Below, one piece after another: positions 7,518 to 15,919 of a DNA stretch of 64,000 nucleotides. The stretch comes from an uncultured Thermofilaceae archaeon (GTDB lineage: Archaea > Thermoproteota > Thermoprotei > Thermofilales > Thermofilaceae): assembly GCA_938036345.1 (NCBI GenBank), contig CALHPJ010000001.1:1-64000 (forward strand), given 5' to 3'. Made by a program: the position numbers and the translations under genes. The notes beneath the pieces were generated by a model. That model saw only the letters and a list, made by a program, of their open reading frames with translations, did no database searches and was not told the DNA's origin. Numbering within the stretch: the stretch's first letter is position 1; each line of letters starts with the position of its first letter.

Positions 7518-7539
7518 ACGCAGGTAAATGGTATCAGGG

Positions 7540-7553
7540 GAAAAATTTAACTT
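7540..7553. promoter_or_regulatory. Two-way TATA region between small helical gene and M28 peptidase
   Basis: The near-palindromic gaaaaatttaactt can act as a TATA box in both directions. Its centre is about 29 bases from ATG 7517 (minus) and about 27 bases from GTG 7573 (plus). This is the main reason I place the peptidase start at 7573 instead of the upstream ATG 7528, which lies before the box. Confidence 0.5.
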
Positions 7554-7572
7554 GTGCTTGGAGCGCAGCCCC

Positions 7573-9252
7573 GTGCTTGATTTCGGCTTTTTAAAGCAGA
7601 AAATCGCAGAGATAACAGCACACGGCGAAGCCCCGCCGGGGACGCGCCCTGAGCAGTTTTTATCGGCTTGGTTAGCCGAAGAGTTTGAGAACCTAGGCCT
7701 AAGCGTTGAAGTGCAAAAATTTACCTGCGCTAGCTGGCTAGAGAAAGGAGTAGAGCTGCTAATCGATGGAAAGCGCGTGCAGGCCATTGCGATGCCAAAC
7801 TCGCCAAGCGGTTATGTTGAAGGAGAGCTTGTACACGCTGGCGTAGGTTCCAGCCTGAATCTTTCAAAGGTAGAAGGCAAGATAGCGCTCGCCGGCATGG
7901 TTCCTGAGGATCCCGACTTTGTGGCATCCCAGTACACAGCGCTGGTGGAGGCAGGGGCTCTGGGCGTCGTTTTCTACGACTTCGCTACAGATGTGTTCCG
8001 TAGAATCGTGATAGGCTACTGGCCGAGCCATTCGGAGGGCCCTTATGCCCCCGCTCCCATACCGGCGGTAGCCATTAAACGTGAATCGGCTTTACAGCTG
8101 CTCGGGAACGATAACCACCATGCTCAGCTGAGCGTGAAGACCGAGTACCTAGGGGACGCCGAATCGAGCAACGTGATAGCTTTAAACGGCGAACCGAGCA
8201 TGCTTCTTACTGCCCATTACGATCGCTGGCTCAGCGGTGTTGCAGACGACGCGGTCGGTGTTGCGCTGCTCCTCCTGCTGGCCGGCGAAATGCTTGACCG
8301 GCGTGACGTGGGCTTCGTGGCTTTTGGCGCCGAGGAATATGGTGCGCCGGGCTACAGTGCGTGGTATTGGTCCTGGGGATCCCGTAAGTACGTGGAGTTC
8401 GCGGAGAGGCGGGGCGAGCTTGACGGCATTATGGCAGTAGTCAACCTGGATTTACCGGTGCGTAAGCCTTTAACCATCAGCGCGAGTGGTCCTGAGTATC
8501 GCGACGCAGTGAGAGAGCTGCTGGGTCCCGATAAATTATACGAACTTGACTCGGCCTATTTCGATAGCTTCTCTTTCAGTAGAGTTGGTGTTCCAGCGCT
8601 CACCATCCACTCCATGTGGAAGTACATCGAGTACTACCACTCGGATAAGGATACGATTCGCAGTATCGAGTGGGACGCCGGTAAGCTGGCTAGGGAGTGC
8701 GCGTCGAAGATTGTAAAGTCGCTAGCAGATAAAAAGCTGAGGTTCTTTAAATACGAGTCGCTGCGCGCAGAGCTTCTAGAACTACTAAAGCGAGCTTCTG
8801 CATTTTCTGAGCCCCCACAGCAATTACTCGAAGTGCTGAATACGCTGGAACCCAGCGAGAAATTGTATAGAGAACTCCGGAGAAGACTGATAGGAGTGGT
8901 TTCTGGCCAGATATCTAGGCCTAAGCCTCTAGCAACGGTGCTAGTACCTCAGTTGCTGATAGTTGACGACCTGGAAGCGGTTAAGCGCGTGCTAGAAGGA
9001 AGCGCTACAGTAGAAGCTTTGTCAGCTGTTGAGAAGAGGTGGTTAGCGTATAAGGGTTACGAGCTACCTGCGCTTAACTTAGCACCGCTAGCAAGCTTTC
9101 TAGCGAGGATGGATCCAGGGGCTCGAAGGGCTTACCTTGAGGAGGTTTTGCGGTCGACACGCTACTGGCTCGACAGAGTTTACGTGGGATTGTGTAGCGA
9201 GATCCAGGCAGCGCTTTCTTCAGAAATGCGGTTAAGGGTTGAAAAGGGTTAA
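7573..9252 (+). CDS. M28-family aminopeptidase with PA domain and C-terminal extension
   Basis: Zinc aminopeptidase of the M28 family. With GTG 7573 as start (559 residues), a protease-associated domain sits at about 55-195 and the M28 core at about 200-385. The metal set is His215, Asp225 or Asp226, Glu254/Glu255, Asp293 and His356 (from HYD, DDAVG, AEEYG, NLDLP and YYHSDKD). About 170 helical residues follow that are not part of the core and have no motif I recognise. There is no clear signal peptide, so peptide degradation in the cytoplasm is likely. ATG 7528 is the alternative start. The 3' end overlaps the DHH gene by 21 bases. Confidence 0.88.
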   Translation: MLDFGFLKQKIAEITAHGEAPPGTRPEQFLSAWLAEEFENLGLSVEVQKFTCASWLEKGVELLIDGKRVQAIAMPNSPSGYVEGELVHAGVGSSLNLSKVEGKIALAGMVPEDPDFVASQYTALVEAGALGVVFYDFATDVFRRIVIGYWPSHSEGPYAPAPIPAVAIKRESALQLLGNDNHHAQLSVKTEYLGDAESSNVIALNGEPSMLLTAHYDRWLSGVADDAVGVALLLLLAGEMLDRRDVGFVAFGAEEYGAPGYSAWYWSWGSRKYVEFAERRGELDGIMAVVNLDLPVRKPLTISASGPEYRDAVRELLGPDKLYELDSAYFDSFSFSRVGVPALTIHSMWKYIEYYHSDKDTIRSIEWDAGKLARECASKIVKSLADKKLRFFKYESLRAELLELLKRASAFSEPPQQLLEVLNTLEPSEKLYRELRRRLIGVVSGQISRPKPLATVLVPQLLIVDDLEAVKRVLEGSATVEALSAVEKRWLAYKGYELPALNLAPLASFLARMDPGARRAYLEEVLRSTRYWLDRVYVGLCSEIQAALSSEMRLRVEKG

Positions 9253-10185
9253 CTTAAACCCGTGTTTTCCGACTACGTATACTTTAAGCTCCCTCTGTCC
9301 CGTGAACACGGCTACTTCCCTCAATACTCTCTTAACAATTTCACGTACGGGGTACCCTCTGATAGAGGCACCGGCTGCGAATGGATGCCCTCCCCCTCCC
9401 AGCTTTTCCGCTAGCTTCGACACATCGTGAACTTGATCTGAAGATCCGAGGTATACTCTGGTTAGGAAGAAGCCCTTGGGCACTATAATCGCAGTAAACT
9501 TTGCGCCTTTTCTCTCCATGAGTATCGAGAGATGCCTGTAGGAGATTCGCATATCCTTTTCGAAAACCGCGACGAAATATTCTACAACTGGCAACTCAGA
9601 AGCGAGCTTCTCAGTTGCGAGCCTTATCTTACTGTACCTCTCTATCCACTTTTTTACTTCCCTGCTAGATAACACTCTTTCTAGCTCCATGGTTGAAAGC
9701 ATTTCAGCCAGCTTGAGCTTACCCCGGTATCCTGCACCCTTCACTGCGTCGTTCAACGCTAGGGCTTCGCCGGATTCGATTTTTGCCGTATCGGTCTCAA
9801 CGGCTAACTCAACCAGCCTTTCCGCTTGCCTAAAACCCTCCAAACCGAGAGCCTTGAGGGCTAGAACCGCCGCCGCTGGCGCTTTGGGGTCGTAAAATTC
9901 CTCCTTAGCGCACGGTGTATTACTGGCGTGGTGATCTGCCCGCAGCATAGCTTTCCCGGGGCACGGTAAGTCAGCCACGAATGTCCACTCCACGGCCCGT
10001 AGTACTCTGCTACTTCTCACGTCGGAGGGTGACGCTAAAACCACGACGCCTCTCCTGTACTTCATTTTAAAGAGTGCAGCGCAAACTAAGCCGTCTAAAT
10101 CGCCGATGTCGCATAGGGCTAGGGGTTTCCCCGCGATCAGCGCGTTGCAAATCGAAAGCGCTCGGTAGACGGAACTCCCAAACAT
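9232..10185 (-). CDS. DHH/DHHA1-family phosphoesterase
   Basis: Member of the RecJ/NrnA-like superfamily acting on phosphodiester bonds of DNA, RNA or dinucleotides. The 317 residues contain the metal-binding DxDxxG-like DLDGL (29-33), the DHH motif (84-86, in ADHHASN), the middle Asp of ETDTA, and the DHHA1 signature GGGGHPFAAG near 276-285. It is shorter than bacterial RecJ and close to archaeal NrnA-like or GAN-type proteins. Exact substrate cannot be told. A box at about 10213-10222 (minus strand) lies about 33 bases before the ATG. Confidence 0.85.
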   Translation of the reverse strand: MFGSSVYRALSICNALIAGKPLALCDIGDLDGLVCAALFKMKYRRGVVVLASPSDVRSSRVLRAVEWTFVADLPCPGKAMLRADHHASNTPCAKEEFYDPKAPAAAVLALKALGLEGFRQAERLVELAVETDTAKIESGEALALNDAVKGAGYRGKLKLAEMLSTMELERVLSSREVKKWIERYSKIRLATEKLASELPVVEYFVAVFEKDMRISYRHLSILMERKGAKFTAIIVPKGFFLTRVYLGSSDQVHDVSKLAEKLGGGGHPFAAGASIRGYPVREIVKRVLREVAVFTGQRELKVYVVGKHGFKLTLFNP

Positions 10186-10276
10186 GCTTTTCGGTAGGCG
10201 TGCCGATTTACGAACTTAAAATACTCTACTCCTCCGGAACTTATAAATAGGGTCAAGCGCCGCTGGCCTTAAGCAA

Positions 10277-10399
10277 GTGAGGCGCTTTACGCCCTCTGTG
10301 CGGGTGGCACTGCCCCACGCTGCCAGCGGTTTCGCCCCTGCGTTCACTTCCATTGAGGGTTATATAGTTTTTGCCGATATTTTTACCTCTAAAGTTTAG
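10277..10399 (+). CDS. Possible 40-codon gene (or structured RNA) with its own TATA box
   Basis: The 253-base gap between the DHH and XTPase genes has a good plus-strand TATA box (cttataaatag, 10240-10250). The first GTG 32 bases further on opens 40 codons without a stop, ending at TAG 10397-10399. The peptide starts MRRFTPSVRVALPHAASGF, loosely like the N-terminus of archaeal pantoate/GHMP kinases, so it could be a small protein or a gene remnant. The same DNA also folds strongly (GGCG/CGCC, TGGCA/TGCCA, AAGTGA/TCACTT), so a non-coding RNA is equally possible. Confidence 0.3.
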   Translation: MRRFTPSVRVALPHAASGFAPAFTSIEGYIVFADIFTSKV

Positions 10400-10438
10400 A
10401 AATCAGCACTTCCTAAGGGCATCTAAGTAATTTTCGGC

Positions 10439-11032
10439 CTACACGTAACCCGGTTTAAAGTTGCTCGAAAAATCCCTTACTCTCAGTAAATGATTGGCTA
10501 ACGCTGATAACGACCTCGCCCTGTGGGAGATCTCGCATTTCAGCTGCAAAGCCATTTCGGCAAAGGTTAAATCGTAACCATCCGGTATGAATATAGGGTC
10601 GAAACCGAACCCTGCAGAACCCCTGGCCTCGAAAGATATCGTTCCTTCAATCTCGCCTTTAAAAGTGCGGGTCTCTCCTTGAAAGCAGAGAGCGCTCACG
10701 CTTACAAACTTTGCTCTCCTGTCCTCTACACCCTCGAGCAACTTAAGTACTCCTTTAACCCCCAGTGTTCTGTACACGTAGGAGGAGTAGGGTCCGGGGA
10801 AGCCGCCAAGGCTTTGGATAAACAACCCTGCGTCCTCAACTACAAATGGCTCAGCCACTTTGCCGACCAACTGCGCCGCTGCAAAGCTCACTACTTCCTC
10901 CAGGCTCTCCGACTGAAGCTCAAGCTTCCTAGCATTTACCGCCTCTACACGGAACCCGTACTTTCCGAGCACTATGCGAGCCTCGCGTAGTTTACCCTCA
11001 TTAGTTGTGACAAAGTACACCCTCCTTTCCAC
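10439..11032 (-). CDS. XTP/dITP diphosphatase (Ham1/RdgB family)
   Basis: Cleans the nucleotide pool by hydrolysing deaminated purine nucleotides (XTP, ITP and deoxy forms) to monophosphates and pyrophosphate. The 197 residues start with the family signature TTNEGKLREA (9-18), then the acidic VVEDAGLFI segment (64-72), the substrate loop GFGFDPIF (142-149) and the late SHR triplet. Length is normal. It is on the same strand as the cyclophilin-like and AGOG genes, a plausible deaminated/oxidised-base defence neighbourhood. Confidence 0.93.
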   Translation of the reverse strand: MERRVYFVTTNEGKLREARIVLGKYGFRVEAVNARKLELQSESLEEVVSFAAAQLVGKVAEPFVVEDAGLFIQSLGGFPGPYSSYVYRTLGVKGVLKLLEGVEDRRAKFVSVSALCFQGETRTFKGEIEGTISFEARGSAGFGFDPIFIPDGYDLTFAEMALQLKCEISHRARSLSALANHLLRVRDFSSNFKPGYV

Positions 11033-11070
11033 GAGGCTCCCTCCCCCTTATGCTCCAAAAATATTGCGAG

Positions 11071-11433
11071 TTAACCGTTAAAACCTAGCGTTATCCTAAG
11101 TGTTTCTCCGGACTTCAGATATCGAAGCTCGTCAGCCATGTTGACAAGGTGTCCTAGGGGGTTTACAGGGCTGCCGAGGCTGGTGGAACCTCTCAGGGCG
11201 ATAACCAGTGCAGCCGCCGGCGGCCAGTAGGCAAGTTCCCCCTCGCAAAGCAAAGTCCTGTGGGATTCAACCGCAACCTCGATTCCCGTAACCGCTATTA
11301 ACACGTCCTCGTCAACGTGAGCGCGCAGGCTCAAGGGCAATCGCCCCACCAACTCGGAGAAAGTCTTAGGGGAGAAGTATGGTGTTAAGTAAGCGCGGAG
11401 CTTTAAGTCGTTGATTTTAAGCGCTACGATCAC
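11071..11433 (-). CDS. Cyclophilin-like fold protein (TM1367-type)
   Basis: A 120-residue beta-barrel protein with the end-region signature GELAYWPPAAALVIALRG followed by SPVNPLGHL, as in the cyclophilin-like family with structural representative TM1367. Residues of true peptidyl-prolyl isomerases are not obvious; the function is unknown. I place the start at GTG 11433, where the domain's first strand begins. The frame is open further up, but that part would overlap the AGOG gene, and its residues do not look like this domain. Confidence 0.7.
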   Translation of the reverse strand: MIVALKINDLKLRAYLTPYFSPKTFSELVGRLPLSLRAHVDEDVLIAVTGIEVAVESHRTLLCEGELAYWPPAAALVIALRGSTSLGSPVNPLGHLVNMADELRYLKSGETLRITLGFNG

Positions 11434-11516
11434 CGGAGCACCAGGCTGAACATTGCCTCCAGAGAGATAAGCCTTGCCTATCTTGAGCGTCTGGGTTAGT
11501 TGGATGTGCCGTAACG

Positions 11517-12353
11517 CTACTCGAATCCCAACAGCAGTTGAAGCGCTAAAAGGGCTCGTGGGGACTTGGGCGAAAGCATGCGGGATGCCGCCTCCAAAGC
11601 TCGCCCGGCTTCTCTCCGCTCCTCGTAGCACCCACCCAATAACCAGAGCAAAGCATCTATCCTTAGTGGCGGCATCCCGCTTTCCCTTCCCACAATGTCC
11701 CACGCCTGCCTCACCAGGCCAGGGGCTTTTGACAGCAGCAATCTAGCACTCTGCAAAGTTGGCTCGCCTCCCCTAACCACGCCACTTAGAAGACTGATTA
11801 AGCACACTCTTCTATCCACTGGTATAGGTATTTCAAGAGGAACTTTAACATTGATTCCGGCCTTTTTCGCAGAGTAGTAGAACATTTTCACAGCAAAGAC
11901 TACAGTTTTAGCATCTCTGTCTGCCTTTAAAATGCCAGCGAGGTCGTTTCTCAGCACGCTTAAGTCCGCAGAGTACTGGTCGATCCTGCTGTAAAAGAAA
12001 CGTTCGTACTCGAGAAGCTTTTTTACGCGCTTAAGTCTGGCCTCCCTACCAAAGTTAACGCTAGGCGAAGAGCTGACAAATTTCAAGAGGTCTGTTGCGG
12101 GATCGGAGGAAGCCTGCTGAGCAGCTAACGTCCAGTGCTCCTCACCTTTAACCGAAAGCATATAACTAATCGCGGCAATACCAGTTACGTAGAGCGCAGC
12201 TTTCTTAAAAGAACGGTATCTCTCCAGTATGCTTTCCACCGCTCTGGCCTGCGGGTCGACTTCCTCAGCAACGTCGACCAGCTGTTGCACGTCTGGATAC
12301 CTGAAGAGCGAGGCCAGCCTCCCTACACTTGCGTGGTCAATAGCGTATCCCAC
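11517..12353 (-). CDS. AGOG 8-oxoguanine DNA glycosylase/lyase
   Basis: Archaeal GO glycosylase (N-glycosylase/DNA lyase) removing 8-oxoguanine. The 278-residue protein has the family segments KTVVFAVKM (149-157), EIPIPVD (174-180), and AWDIVGRESGMPPLRIDALLW near 217-237. The catalytic lysine is expected in the first and the aspartate in the second segment, following characterised AGOGs. The A/T box ctttttatctttt (minus strand, around 12378) is about 26 bases before the ATG. Start and length fit the family. Confidence 0.85.
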   Translation of the reverse strand: MGYAIDHASVGRLASLFRYPDVQQLVDVAEEVDPQARAVESILERYRSFKKAALYVTGIAAISYMLSVKGEEHWTLAAQQASSDPATDLLKFVSSSPSVNFGREARLKRVKKLLEYERFFYSRIDQYSADLSVLRNDLAGILKADRDAKTVVFAVKMFYYSAKKAGINVKVPLEIPIPVDRRVCLISLLSGVVRGGEPTLQSARLLLSKAPGLVRQAWDIVGRESGMPPLRIDALLWLLGGCYEERREAGRALEAASRMLSPKSPRALLALQLLLGFE

Positions 12354-12392
12354 GGGTCAGCGCGCAAGGTAAAAGATAAAAAGAAAACTATT

Positions 12393-12435
12393 CCCGTAGT
12401 ACGGGGGTGAAATGCCTCAGGGAGTATAAACTCCC
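12393..12435 (+). repeat. Two small inverted repeats in the valS leader
   Basis: Upstream of valS lie cccgtagtacggg (12393-12405, arms of six around one base) and gggagtataaactccc (12420-12435, arms of six around ATAA). Between them is ATG CCT CAG GGA GTA TAA, a five-codon reading frame. They could be operators, RNA hairpins or chance. The TATA-like box that best fits valS, gcaagtttttac at 12446-12457, is downstream of both. Confidence 0.4.
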
Positions 12436-12479
12436 AACATAAGGGCAAGTTTTTACTAGGCCAGCAACTAGGGTCGACT

Positions 12480-14915
12480 ATGGGGCATCTGCCGAAAAGG
12501 TATGATTTCGAGGGGGTTGAAGCTAAATGGCAGAGGTTCTGGGAAGATCGGCACATATACAAATTCGATCGCAGCGATTGCAGCAAGCCGGTTTACAGCA
12601 TAGATACCCCTCCCCCATATCCTAGCGGAGAGCTCCATGTCGGCAACGCATTGAATTTCGCTTACATAGATTTCGCTGCGAGATTTAAGCGTATGAGGGG
12701 CTACAATGTCTTCTTCCCTATAGGCTGGGACTGCCACGGTCTCCCCACCGAGGTTCGCGTTGAGAGAACTTTGGGTAAAACCAAGAGAGAGTTACCCATT
12801 GAAGAGTTCCTCAAGTTATGCCGGGAATACACACTAAAGTGGATTGAGCCCATGCGCGCCTCGCTCAAGGCTATGGGCTGCAGTATAGATTGGACCACCG
12901 AATACGTGACGATGGATCCAGACTACTGGAGGAGAACGCAGCTGAGCTTTATTCTGATGTACAAGAAAGGTCTGGTGTACAGGGAGGAGCATCCGGTTAT
13001 ATGGTGCCCTCGTTGCGAAACGGCTATAGCCGAAGCCGAGGTTGAGTACGTGGAAACTAGTAGAGAACTCCACTACTTCAAGTTCCCGCTAAAGAGGGGG
13101 GGCGAGGTAGTCGTTGCATCAACGCGTCCCGAGCTTGTCGCAGCTTGCGTGGCTCTGGCTGTGCATCCGGACGACGAGCGCTATAAAGCGTTGATCGGAG
13201 ATGCCGCTCTGACGCCGATTTACGGCAAAGAAGTACCAATCGTAGCGGAGGAGGAGATAGATCCCACATTTGGGACAGGAGTTGTCATGGTATGCACCTA
13301 CGGGGATAAGGAGGATGTAAAGTGGCAGAAGAAGCACTCACTGCCCGTCAGGATAGTTGTTAACGAGAGAGGTGAAATGACCGAGGAAGCTGGCCCGCTG
13401 AAGGGATTGAACGTGAAAGAGGCTAGGAGCAAAATGGTCGAACTTCTGAAGCAGCACGGCCTGTACGTTAAGTCGGAAAGCGTGGAGAGCAGTGTAGGCA
13501 CTTGCTGGAGGTGCCACACGCCAGTCGAGATCATACCCAAGACACAATGGTTTGTCAAAACGAAGGAGCTGGCGCCCCTCGTCCTAGAGAAAGCTAAATC
13601 GATTACATGGATCCCGCCTCACGCTTACAAGAGACTGGAGGACTGGGTTAACTCCCTTGACTGGGATTGGGTTATCTCAAGGCAAAGGGTGTTTGCCACC
13701 CCAATTCCCGCATGGTACTGCAGGAATTGTAAAGAGGTTATAGTGGCCGAGCCCGATTGGCTACCCATCGACCCCAGAAGGGAAGCCCCAAGAATCGAAA
13801 AGTGCCCGCGCTGCGGTTCACGGGAGTTTACAGGGGAAAGCGACGTTATGGACACATGGATGGACTCCAGTATAACAGCAGCCGTACACGCCGGATGGCC
13901 GGATGCCACGGACAGGCGGCTTTTCCCTGCAGATTTACAACCAAACGGCTACGACATTATAAGGACCTGGGACTACTACCTCATAGTCCGGGGAATCGCG
14001 CTTTTTGGTGAACCCCAATTCAAGACTGCGTTGATCAATGGAATGGTAAGGGGTACAGACGGTAGGATGATGCATAAAAGCTATGGGAACTATGTCAGTC
14101 TAGCCGAGGTGATCAATAAGTACGGGGCTGACGCTTTTAGGCTGTGGGCTGCCTTAGCTGCCGCTACGGGGTCGGATGTCAGGTTCACTTGGGAGGGAGT
14201 CGAATTCGCTAAAAGGTTCCTCACAAAGCTTTGGAATGCGGCGAGGTTTGTTAAAATGTCTTTGGAGGGCTTCAGCCCGACTTCTCCAACCGCTGACATT
14301 GATTTCAGGCTTCTAGATAAATGGATATATGGGAAATTGCAGATGCTGATAAGAACCGTAACAGAGAGACTTGAGGAGTACAATTACATAGGCGCAGCTA
14401 GCGAGTTAGTTGAGTTCACTTGGCACGTGTTTTGCGACCACTACCTTGAAGCGGTTAAGTACAGGGTAGCAGGTGGGCCGGGTAGGGAGGCTGCCCTAAA
14501 AACCATGTACGACGTCCTCCTTAGGGTTCTGCAAATGCTCTCCGTCTTTACACCCCATATAGCCGAAGAGCTTCACGAGAACATATATGCGAAGTATACG
14601 GGGTGGGAAAGCATAGCTACTTCACCGTGGCCAGAGCCCGAACCCTACGATGAGGCCGCTACCCGGAAGGGTGAAGTAGTTATTAGGACGATTGCGGCGA
14701 TTAGGCGAATTAAGAGCAAGATGGGCATTTCCCTTAACATGCAAATTTCCCAGGCGATCATATACGCGCCCCCGGATCTAGCCGATTGCCTGAAAGCCTG
14801 CGTCGAGGACATAGCCGGTACGCTAAGAGTACGGGAAGTTGAAATAAGAGAGCACGGCAAAGGCAAAGAGGAGGTTCCGGAGTACCCCGAGGTCACCTTC
14901 ACTTTGAGAATCTAG
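12480..14915 (+). CDS. valS: Valyl-tRNA synthetase
   Basis: Class I synthetase that charges tRNA-Val and edits mischarged threonine. The 811 residues contain the HIGH-equivalent HVGN (53-56) after DTPPPYPSGEL, the archaeal ValRS stretch GWDCHGLPTE, the CP1 editing insertion (about 175-340), zinc-type cysteine pairs (CPRC, CWRC, CRNC, CPRC), and an anticodon-binding helical domain (about 610-760). The KMSKS loop reads MMHKSYGN (about 530-537), so only the last K-S is kept. The ATG lies about 28 bases after the gttttta box. The 3' end overlaps the convergent coiled-coil gene by four bases. Confidence 0.93.
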   Translation: MGHLPKRYDFEGVEAKWQRFWEDRHIYKFDRSDCSKPVYSIDTPPPYPSGELHVGNALNFAYIDFAARFKRMRGYNVFFPIGWDCHGLPTEVRVERTLGKTKRELPIEEFLKLCREYTLKWIEPMRASLKAMGCSIDWTTEYVTMDPDYWRRTQLSFILMYKKGLVYREEHPVIWCPRCETAIAEAEVEYVETSRELHYFKFPLKRGGEVVVASTRPELVAACVALAVHPDDERYKALIGDAALTPIYGKEVPIVAEEEIDPTFGTGVVMVCTYGDKEDVKWQKKHSLPVRIVVNERGEMTEEAGPLKGLNVKEARSKMVELLKQHGLYVKSESVESSVGTCWRCHTPVEIIPKTQWFVKTKELAPLVLEKAKSITWIPPHAYKRLEDWVNSLDWDWVISRQRVFATPIPAWYCRNCKEVIVAEPDWLPIDPRREAPRIEKCPRCGSREFTGESDVMDTWMDSSITAAVHAGWPDATDRRLFPADLQPNGYDIIRTWDYYLIVRGIALFGEPQFKTALINGMVRGTDGRMMHKSYGNYVSLAEVINKYGADAFRLWAALAAATGSDVRFTWEGVEFAKRFLTKLWNAARFVKMSLEGFSPTSPTADIDFRLLDKWIYGKLQMLIRTVTERLEEYNYIGAASELVEFTWHVFCDHYLEAVKYRVAGGPGREAALKTMYDVLLRVLQMLSVFTPHIAEELHENIYAKYTGWESIATSPWPEPEPYDEAATRKGEVVIRTIAAIRRIKSKMGISLNMQISQAIIYAPPDLADCLKACVEDIAGTLRVREVEIREHGKGKEEVPEYPEVTFTLRI

Positions 14916-15883
14916 GGGCTTAACCGGACCTGGAGAGTTATCAGCCCACGTTTTTCCAATACGTACAACATGTACGCTGTTCGATCCACTGGTATGCCTG
15001 TTCTCCTCGAAAGGAGTTCGAGTAGCGTAAAATAGTTAACGGGCCTACTATCCAGCGACCTAGCGAGTTTCTCCAGCTCTTTAATAAGGGAGTTTTCCTC
15101 ATTGCTAAGCGAGCCCTCAGCGAGCTTCGAAATTTCCTTCTCAATTTGCTCGATTTCTCTTTTAACGGAGACTATACTTAGTTTTTCTTCTAACGGCTTC
15201 CGGTTAACTGCTTCGAGTTTTTCAACAAGCTTCCTAAGGCTTTCCTCATAGGATCTGATTTCACCCGCTCCTAGAAATGGCTGAGCCTTAACTATTCTTT
15301 TAACTGCTTTATACAGCTGCGAGGCCGAACTTAAAAGTTCGTTTACGCGATTAAGGTATACCGATTTACAAACCCTATTCTGGTTCCCAATCTCCCTGGA
15401 GAGTAGCAAGATCTCGTCCAGGAATCTTTCGATGTCGTCAAAGGGTGGTTGCTGGATAAGCCTATGAGCGCTGAAAAGCAGCCTAGCGGCTTCTGCTGAT
15501 AGGTGCGGTGCAAGTTCTCTCAACAACTCCTCCCACTTCTTTAGTTCTTCTACCTCCCTCTCCAACTTTTCAATCTCGCTGTAAACCCTATCCAAGGCTA
15601 CCGCGTATTCTGCTAAAGTTTTCACCCTTCGTTCAAGTTCCGCGACATATCCTTCGAGACTGCTAGAGGCTTCAATTAAGCTCTCGTTTACGGGTTCTGG
15701 GATGTGCACAGTCCTTAGCAGGTTCTTAACAAGGCTACCGAAACGCGAATCCGATGAGTACTTGGACTCTATGGCCCTTAGCAAAGCGTTAAGATTAGCC
15801 CTTAGCTCGTTAGCTTTCCGCGTAAGCGCTTCGAGCCTCTCCAGTGAGAATTCCCTTTTGTTTTCCAGCAAAACCTCAGACAC
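14912..15883 (-). CDS. Coiled-coil protein with C-terminal winged-helix-like domain
   Basis: A 323-residue protein of unknown family. Heptad-rich, Glu/Lys/Leu-rich stretches near residues 70-130 and 210-265 predict coiled coils. The last 45 residues (YFTLLELLSRRTGIPVDRTA onward, then VLEKRGLITLQ) resemble a winged helix. No transmembrane span is present. It follows the JAMM protease gene by 36 bases on the same strand, so the two are probably cotranscribed. Architecture suggests a dimeric DNA- or complex-binding protein, by inference only. Confidence 0.75.
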   Translation of the reverse strand: MSEVLLENKREFSLERLEALTRKANELRANLNALLRAIESKYSSDSRFGSLVKNLLRTVHIPEPVNESLIEASSSLEGYVAELERRVKTLAEYAVALDRVYSEIEKLEREVEELKKWEELLRELAPHLSAEAARLLFSAHRLIQQPPFDDIERFLDEILLLSREIGNQNRVCKSVYLNRVNELLSSASQLYKAVKRIVKAQPFLGAGEIRSYEESLRKLVEKLEAVNRKPLEEKLSIVSVKREIEQIEKEISKLAEGSLSNEENSLIKELEKLARSLDSRPVNYFTLLELLSRRTGIPVDRTAYMLYVLEKRGLITLQVRLSP

Positions 15884-15919
15884 AATATCCCGTATCGGGC
15901 GGACATATCCTTTTAACGT

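Noticed and set aside
10260-10370. RNase P RNA or SRP RNA in the 10.3 kb gap
   Set aside because: The stretch is too short and lacks the conserved GAGGAAAGUC/ACAGAAA segments of RNase P and the SRP domain IV motif.
11434-11703. N-terminal extension of the cyclophilin-like protein
   Set aside because: The part beyond GTG 11433 overlaps the AGOG gene in another frame and does not resemble the domain; AGOG's C-terminal motifs are clearly real.
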